A DNA stretch of 64,000 nucleotides from JACCXG01 sp963750935 (lineage in GTDB: Bacteria; Acidobacteriota; Vicinamibacteria; Vicinamibacterales; 2-12-FULL-66-21): the NCBI GenBank assembly GCA_963750935.1, contig CAVVSR010000009.1, positions 124,001 through 188,000 on the forward strand, written 5' to 3'. The notes below the pieces were generated by a model that worked only from the letters and a program-made list of their open reading frames with translations, ran no database searches and was not told the DNA's origin. A program made the position numbers and the translations under genes. Within the stretch, counting starts at the first letter, position 1; each line of letters opens with the position of its first letter. Below, piece after piece: positions 58,897 through 64,000 of this stretch.

Positions 58897-59174
58897 GAGA
58901 GGCATCGGAGTGTACGGAGAGACCGGATCTAATACTCGGAGCAACGGAGAAAACGGAGGAAACAGAGGCGCCGATTCGCGGGCCGCGCTCCGCGCGGCTG
59001 CGGTGGGCCTGATCCCGGTCTCACAAGCGGCGTAGAGATCGGAAGGCCGTTTGTGAGATCGGGATCGGGCCCACCGAAGTGCCGGCGATGCCGGCACCCG
59101 CGAAACGGTCTTCTCCGTTTCCCTTCGTTGCCTCCGATGCTCCGTTCCTAGATCCGGTACTCTATAGCCTCCCT
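58897..59174. repeat. large nested palindromic element 2
   Basis: Same plan as element 1: outer GGAGAGACCGGATCTAATAC / CCTAGATCCGGTACTC; CGGAGCAACGGAG... / ...CTCCGTTTCCC; CGATTCGCGGG / CCCGCGAAACG; inner stem GGTGGGCCTGATCCCGGTCT / AGATCGGGATCGGGCCCACC; centre CACAAGCGGCG...GCCGTTTGTG. The inner stem differs from element 1 in sequence but keeps pairing. It fills the 382-base gap between the nucleotidase and YnfA genes. Confidence 0.85.
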
Positions 59175-59183
59175 TGCTCGCCG

Positions 59184-59510
59184 TCAGCGCCGATTGAAGC
59201 CGAGTATCACCAGCGCGCCGAGCACCGCGATCGCCGCTCCGACGGCATCCGCTGCGGTCGGGCGTTGCCGTTCGACCAGCCACAGCCACACCAGAGAGCT
59301 CGCGATGTAGATGCCACCGTACGCGGCGTAGGCCCGCCCGGCGAACGCCGTCTCGACGCGGGTCAGGACGATCGCGAAGGCGATCAGGCTGATGACGCCC
59401 AGGGCCGCGAGGGTGACGGGTGCGCCGCGGCGCAGCCAGGCCCAGAACGCGAAGCAGCCGGCGATCTCGAGCACAGCGGCGGCAGCAAAGGCGACGATCG
59501 TTCGGGTCAC
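59184..59510 (-). CDS. ynfA: YnfA (UPF0060) family small membrane protein
   Basis: 108 residues, the exact family length. Four helices: TIVAFAAAAVLEIAGCFAFW, LAALGVISLIAFAIVL, YAAYGGIYIASSLVWLWLV and AVGAAIAVLGALVIL. Motifs EIAGCFAFWAWLRRG and FAGRAYAAYGGIYI are diagnostic. The GTG start overlaps the stop of the upstream gene as GTGA. A small multidrug-resistance-like fold of unproven substrate; its neighbour suggests a metal or toxic-compound context. Confidence 0.92.
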   Translation of the reverse strand: MTRTIVAFAAAAVLEIAGCFAFWAWLRRGAPVTLAALGVISLIAFAIVLTRVETAFAGRAYAAYGGIYIASSLVWLWLVERQRPTAADAVGAAIAVLGALVILGFNRR

Positions 59511-59806
59511 GGGGCGATGAGGGCTGCCAGAAACTCCCGCGTGCCGCGCGGCCCGGTCAGCGTCAGCGTAATGGGGCCTTCGTCTGGCTCGAGACGCAGC
59601 ACGAACTCGAGGAATCGACAGCACTGACGCTCCGCCTCGACGGTCGTCGCGATCTGCGGCCACGCGCTCGCGGCGAACCGGTAGCGGACGCCGTTCTCCA
59701 GCTCCTCCGCGCTCAACGCGTGCCGGACCAGTCCTGGAAGAAGCCCGGCGCGGCGGCTGGCGATCGCGTCCGGCGAGAGCGTGCAGGCAACAGGCAGGTC
59801 GGTCAT
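59507..59806 (-). CDS. small Cys-Cys protein, unknown function
   Basis: 99 residues from ATG 59806, ending in the GTGA overlap with ynfA. The core VEAERQCCRFLEFVLRLEPDEGPITLTLTGPRGTREFLAALI is a recurring motif (ER-CC-F-x-F...GP-G...FL) of small proteins often found beside mercury or arsenic genes, to my recollection. The CC pair may bind a soft metal. Function not established. Translational coupling with YnfA links the two. Confidence 0.72.
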   Translation of the reverse strand: MTDLPVACTLSPDAIASRRAGLLPGLVRHALSAEELENGVRYRFAASAWPQIATTVEAERQCCRFLEFVLRLEPDEGPITLTLTGPRGTREFLAALIAP

Positions 59807-59876
59807 GCGGTCCTCACGGACCGATCGTGTCACCGATTGGCCCGCGCCTGGGAATTAGGTTCACGTTTCCAGGGGA

Positions 59877-62534
59877 CTAGTCTCGCCGCAGGACCTCGAC
59901 GGGGTCGAGCCGCGCCGCGGCACGCGCCGGCAGCAGGCAGGCCAGCACCGATACCAGCGCCACGCAGGCCGGCGCGATGACGAACGTGACCGGATCCGAC
60001 GGGGTGATGCCGTACAGCAGGCTGGCGGTGAATCGTGCGAGGCCGAACCCCGCGGCGAGGCCGATCGCGATGCCCGCGGCGGACAGCAGCGCGCCCTGCT
60101 GCAGCAGCATCATGACGATCTCACGCGGCCTGGCGCCGATCGCCAGCCTGATGCCGAGCTCGCGCCGCCGCTGGGCGATGGCGAAGCTGATGACGCCGTA
60201 GACGCCGATGATGGCCAGCACCAGGCCGACACAGCCGGCCGCGGACGAGAGCAGCCACGTGAGCCGCGGCAGGAGCAGCGCGTCGCTGATGTGGCTGTCC
60301 ATCGTCCTGACGTCGAACACCGCGAGCGATCGATCGGCCTGGCGGATCGCGTCGCGGACCGGCGCGACCGCCGCCGTGGCGCGGTCCCGGGCCTTCACGA
60401 CCAGCGTGATGCCGAGCGGCGCCTCGGCCGATCGATAGTCGCTCAGCACCGGCAGGAAGATCGACGGCCGCGGCGCCTCGGCGAGCGTCCGCGACTTCAC
60501 CGTGCCGGCCACGCCCACGATCTCCAGCTTCTTGCCGTCGCCGATGAAGGTCTTGCCAATCGGCGACTGCCCGGGGAACACGGCCCGGGCGAACGCGTCG
60601 TTGACGATCGCGTGGCGCTGCGGCGGCTCGGTCCCGAAGTCGCGGCCGGCCAGCAGCGGGATGCCCAGCGTGCTGAAGAACCGCGGACCGACGCCGTAGA
60701 TGTCGGCCCGGGTCCGCGGCGTGTCGGGCGCGTGCGGCTCGGCCACGAAGTTGGAATTGCTGATGATCACGGTGAGTGGCACGGCCGTCGTCAGCGTGGC
60801 CGATTCGATCCCGGGGACCGCCTCGGCGCGGGCAAGGATGTCGGCCAGCAGCCGACGTGATTCCTCATCAGGACGATGACCGAGCCCTGGATCGAGCCCG
60901 AGCAGCAACAGGTTCCGGTGCGCGAGCCCGGGATCGAGACCGCGCGCCGCCTGCAGGCTTCGCAGGAACAGTCCCGAGCACAGCAGGAGCACCGTGCACA
61001 TCGCGACCTGCGTCACGACCAGCGCGTGACGCAGCGCAAGCCGGCCCCGTTGCGCCCGGCCGGCCGCGTCGCCCTTGAGATCGGCGACGAGATCCGCCCG
61101 CGTCGCGCGCAGCGCCGGCACGAGGCCGAACGTCAGCCCCGTCACGATCGACAGCGCCGCGCAAAAGAGGACGACGGGGAGGTCGAGGGCGACGGAGAGA
61201 TCGATCGGCCATCCCAGCGGCGCGCGCAGGCGGGAGAAGAGCGACGTCACGTACGCCGCGATCAGCACCCCGCCCAGTCCGCCAATGCCCGCGAGCAGGA
61301 CGCTCTCGGTCACCAGCTGCCGGACCAGCCTGGCACGGCTCGCGCCGAGCGCCATCCGCGCCGCAATCTCCCGGCGCCGCGCCGACGCGCGTCCGAGCAG
61401 CAGGTTGGCGACGTTGGCGCACGCGGCCGCGAGCACGAGCCCGGTCAGCCCGAACCCGATCGCGATCATCGTCCCGGAGAGTCCGCGCAGCCGCGCATCG
61501 ATCTGGCCGGCGCGCTCGGCCTGGAACACGCGCTCCGTCGGCCTCGGGAATTCCTTATCGATGACTCGGCCGAGATCCTCGAGCTCCGATTGCGCCGACG
61601 CGAGCGTTGCGCCGTCAGGGAGCCTGGCCACGACGTCGAGCCAGAAGCGGCGCCGGTTCTGCGTGACCGGCCCGCTCCGGCCCTCGACCTCGTCCAGCAT
61701 CGAGAAGGGAATCCAGAACGCCGACGCGAACCCGAGCTGCGTGCCCGCGAACCCGTCGGCCGTGACCCCGATCACGGTCGCCACCTTGCCGTTGACGGAG
61801 ACGTCCCGGCCCACGATGCCGCGATCGCCATTGAAGCGCCCGCGCCAGAGATCGTGGCTGAGGACGATGACCGGCGGCGCGCCGCGCACGTCGTCGCGGC
61901 CGCGGTCGAAGCCGCGGCCGAGCAGGAAGAGCGGGCGGACCACGTCGAAGTAGTTGGCGGTGACGAGGGCTCCCCACTGGCGTTGGGGATCGTCCTCGGC
62001 ACCGATCGCCAGGGGCAGCATGTAGTTGGCGGCGGCGACGCCGTCGAAGATCCGCGTCCGCTGCTGCAGGTCGCGGAAGTCGAGATACGACAGCTCGTTG
62101 CCCGCCTCGCCGCTGCGGCGGTCGAGCTCGGAGACGTGCATGAGCCGGTCCGGCGCCTCCACCGGGAGCGGCTTGAGGAGAACCGTATTCAACAGCGCGG
62201 CAATCACCGCGCAGGCGCCGATGCCGAGCGCGGACGAGGCAGCGGCGACGATCGAGAAGACCGGCGACCGCCGCATCAGCCGGACGCCGTAACGGAGGTC
62301 CTGCAGACACGCCTCGAGCGCAGGTCGTCCCCACACCGCCCTGCCGTCTTCTGCGATCAGCAGCGGGTTGCCGAAGGCACGACGCGCAGCCCAACGGGCC
62401 TCGTCCGGCGACGCGCCATCGAGGCGTTGCTCTTCCGCCTCGAGCTCGAGGTGGCTGCGAATCTCGCGGTCGAGATCGCGGGCGCGGTCGTCCGCGGTCA
62501 CGCGCCGGCGGAGTCGGAAGGGCAGCCAGGGCAT
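59877..62534 (-). CDS. ADOP/MacB-FtsX family permease, second copy
   Basis: 885 residues, frame intact. ATG 62534 has GGAGG 7 bases upstream. N-terminal soluble segment with DREIRSHLELEAEEQRLDGASPDEARWAARRAFGNP, the ADOP N-terminal domain that contacts PadR regulators or other partners in this family. DLRYGVRLMRRSPVFSIVAAASSALGIGA follows, then the MacB periplasmic domain, ASARRREIAARMALGASRARLVRQLVTESVLLAG, a second periplasmic domain and the final AIAQRRRELGIRLAIGARPREIVMMLLQQG...ARAAARLDPVEVLRRD. Transports unknown substrates or acts as a mechanotransmission complex. A strong palindrome lies upstream at 62611-62629. Confidence 0.93.
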   Translation of the reverse strand: MPWLPFRLRRRVTADDRARDLDREIRSHLELEAEEQRLDGASPDEARWAARRAFGNPLLIAEDGRAVWGRPALEACLQDLRYGVRLMRRSPVFSIVAAASSALGIGACAVIAALLNTVLLKPLPVEAPDRLMHVSELDRRSGEAGNELSYLDFRDLQQRTRIFDGVAAANYMLPLAIGAEDDPQRQWGALVTANYFDVVRPLFLLGRGFDRGRDDVRGAPPVIVLSHDLWRGRFNGDRGIVGRDVSVNGKVATVIGVTADGFAGTQLGFASAFWIPFSMLDEVEGRSGPVTQNRRRFWLDVVARLPDGATLASAQSELEDLGRVIDKEFPRPTERVFQAERAGQIDARLRGLSGTMIAIGFGLTGLVLAAACANVANLLLGRASARRREIAARMALGASRARLVRQLVTESVLLAGIGGLGGVLIAAYVTSLFSRLRAPLGWPIDLSVALDLPVVLFCAALSIVTGLTFGLVPALRATRADLVADLKGDAAGRAQRGRLALRHALVVTQVAMCTVLLLCSGLFLRSLQAARGLDPGLAHRNLLLLGLDPGLGHRPDEESRRLLADILARAEAVPGIESATLTTAVPLTVIISNSNFVAEPHAPDTPRTRADIYGVGPRFFSTLGIPLLAGRDFGTEPPQRHAIVNDAFARAVFPGQSPIGKTFIGDGKKLEIVGVAGTVKSRTLAEAPRPSIFLPVLSDYRSAEAPLGITLVVKARDRATAAVAPVRDAIRQADRSLAVFDVRTMDSHISDALLLPRLTWLLSSAAGCVGLVLAIIGVYGVISFAIAQRRRELGIRLAIGARPREIVMMLLQQGALLSAAGIAIGLAAGFGLARFTASLLYGITPSDPVTFVIAPACVALVSVLACLLPARAAARLDPVEVLRRD

Positions 62535-62610
62535 GTCTCGGCCTCCAGAAATACAGCCATGATTCGTTCGTGATTCGTTACGTGTCGGACCAGGGCCCGG
62601 TTCCGGAAAT

Positions 62611-62629
62611 ATGGTAGACAATCTACCAT
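62611..62629. promoter_or_regulatory. operator-like palindrome between divergent genes
   Basis: ATGGTAGA-CAA-TCTACCAT, a perfect 8-base inverted repeat with a 3-base spacer. It lies 77 bases from the ADOP permease start and 54 bases from the flavoprotein start. The size fits a PadR- or TetR-type dimer, but no such regulator gene is in view. Confidence 0.6.
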
Positions 62630-62682
62630 GTTGGACCAACCCTCGGCTATGCTGTCGCGGACGCGAGAAAGGACGGTCGCCG

Positions 62683-63901
62683 GTGGGCAACACATTCGAC
62701 GTGATCGTGGTCGGGGCGCGGTGCGCGGGGTCACCGTTGTCGATGCTGCTGGCGCGCAAGGGATATCAGGTGCTGGTCGTCGATCGCGCCGGCTTTCCCA
62801 GCGACACGATGTCGACGCACCTGATTCATCCGCCGGGAGTCGCCCGATTGAAGAGCTGGGGGCTGCTCGAACAGGTGACCGCGACCGGCTGCCCGCCTGT
62901 CGGCACCTATGCCTTCGACGTCGGCCCGTTCACGATCGAGGGAGCGCCGGGCACGCCGGACTCGCCCGTCGCCTACGGACCGCGGCGCACCGTGCTCGAC
63001 AAACTGCTGGTCGATGCCGCGGCCGCGGCTGGCGCCGAGGTCCGCGAGCGCTTCGTCGTCGACGAGATCGTGCGCGAGGGCGATCGGGTGACCGGCATCC
63101 GTGGACACGATCGCGCCGGTGGTGCGGTCACCGAGTCGGCACCGCTCGTCGTCGGCGCCGATGGCCTGCACTCGCTGGTCGCGAAGACGGTCGGCGCCGC
63201 GCAGTACAACGAGCGGCCGCCGCTGCAGGCGAGCTATTACGCCTACTGGAGCGGGCTCCCGATGAACGGCCGGTTCGAAGCCTACGACCGCGGCACGCGC
63301 GCGTTCGCGGCGTGGGCCACCAATGACGACCTCACGCTGATCGTCGGCGGCTGGCCCGCCGTGGAGTTCGACGAGAACAAGCGGGACGTCGAACGGCACT
63401 TCATGGCCGCGCTCGACCTGGTGCCGGCGTTCGCGGAACGGGTCCGCGCGGCCACGCGCGAGGAGCGCTTCGTCGGCGCCGCGGTGCCGAACTATTTCCG
63501 GCGGCCGTTCGGTCCTGGCTGGGCGCTGGTGGGCGACGCCGGCTACAACAAGGACTTCATCACCGCGCAGGGCATCTCCGATGCGTTCCGCGACGCCGAG
63601 CTCTGCGCGACCGCCATCGACGAGACGCTCTCGAAAGGCCGGCCATTCGAGGACGCGATGGGGGCGTATCAGGCGGCGCGCGATCAGCACGCGTTCCCGA
63701 TGTACGAGTTCACCTGTCAGTTCGCGAGGACTGGCGCCGGCGCCCCCCGAGATGCAGCAGCTGCTCGCGGCGGTGCACGGCAACCAGGACGCGATGGACG
63801 GGTTCGCGGGCGTGTTCGCCGGCACGACCTCTCCGGCGGAGTTCTTCGCCCCGGAGCACGTCGGCCGGATCTTCGCGGCCGCCCGCGCCAGCGGCGTGTA
63901 G
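62683..63901 (+). CDS. FAD-dependent oxidoreductase, geranylgeranyl-reductase-like, one apparent +1 break
   Basis: 405 residues with the base at about 63730 skipped. The GTG start begins the FAD-binding strand FDVIVVGARCAGSPLSMLLARKGYQVLVVDR. Other marks: THLIHPPGVARLKSWGL, VVGADGLHSLVAKTVGA and ALVGDAGYNKDFITAQGISDAFRDAELCA (FAD ribityl motif). This is the FAD_binding_3/GGR-type fold that also includes halogenases and hydroxylases. The C-terminal FAGTTSPAEFFAPEHVGRIFAAA is typical of the NAD(P)/FAD proteins annotated as FAD-dependent monooxygenases. Divergent from the ADOP permease. Substrate unknown. Confidence 0.85.
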
Positions 63902-63986
63902 CGCTCGTCCCGGCGGGGCATCGCTTCGCACCGGTCCTTTTGCGCCCCGCCCGCCGGATCGTTTAGGCTGGTCCGATTCCCCGGCC

Positions 63987-64000
63987 ATGAGCGAGCCTCC
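63987..64000 (+). CDS. possible gene start at the window edge
   Basis: ATG at 63987 beginning Met-Ser-Glu-Pro. It is preceded by an AT-poor region with no clear ribosome site. Too short to assign. Confidence 0.25.

Overview
The window is GC-rich (roughly 65-70%). It encodes two large MacB/FtsX-type (ADOP) permeases, an Oar-like TonB-dependent receptor, three CRTAC1/ASPIC-UnbV proteins, twin-arginine exported sugar-metabolism proteins and many two-component proteins. By established knowledge of where these families concentrate, this points to an Acidobacteriota genome, probably near Vicinamibacteria. I saw no rRNA, tRNA, CRISPR array, integrase or transposase, so taxonomy is an inference from gene content.

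Layout. 1-4.5 kb: partial Gfo/Idh/MocA oxidoreductase, an SRPBCC-ArsR operon with two strong operators, a UBP-type zinc finger protein and an ABC-2 exporter. 4.5-8.5 kb: a lower-GC patch of small orphan genes (methyltransferase, lipoprotein, ICMT-like enzyme) bounded by two near-identical DUF1801 genes. 8.5-16.9 kb: ADOP permease, secreted protein, split LigD-type repair pair (polymerase plus ligase), APC permease and MFS transporter. 17-26.5 kb: an unusual sigma factor-PheS fusion, methyltransferase, multicopper oxidase, hydrolase, DUF1080 protein, beta-carbonic anhydrase and two exported proteins. 26.8-36.6 kb: a sensory block (CheB-CheR-PAS-kinase-receiver giant, PAS kinase, Rcp1-like receiver, multi-receiver hybrid kinase). 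36.6-50.7 kb: TonB receptor, NarX/NarL-like pair, three CRTAC1 proteins, an UnbU/RnfD-like membrane protein and a CMD/AhpD-like selenoprotein. 50.8-64 kb: OmpR-type two-component system with a shared operator at two flanking exported-protein genes, PafA-like phosphatase, sugar isomerase, LysR regulator, 5'-nucleotidase, YnfA, second ADOP permease and a flavoprotein.

Three window-wide patterns stand out. (1) Short tandem arrays of variable heptamers (families GGGATGC, GTAGCAC, AACTCCC, GTCAGAA, AGCACCC) fill many intergenic gaps, often as inverted pairs, and sometimes supply stop codons, start codons or C-terminal tails. (2) Longer nested palindromes with covarying inner stems occur between genes. 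(3) By hand I count about 43 places where a conserved protein continues only if one extra base is skipped. All are +1, none needs -1, and 25 lie in one 4.5-kb gene. This may be consensus error or something biological; read mapping would decide. Clear single-gene highlights are an in-frame TGA read as selenocysteine at 50385 with a matching SECIS hairpin, and a sigma-70 factor fused to a phenylalanyl-tRNA synthetase alpha-like catalytic domain.
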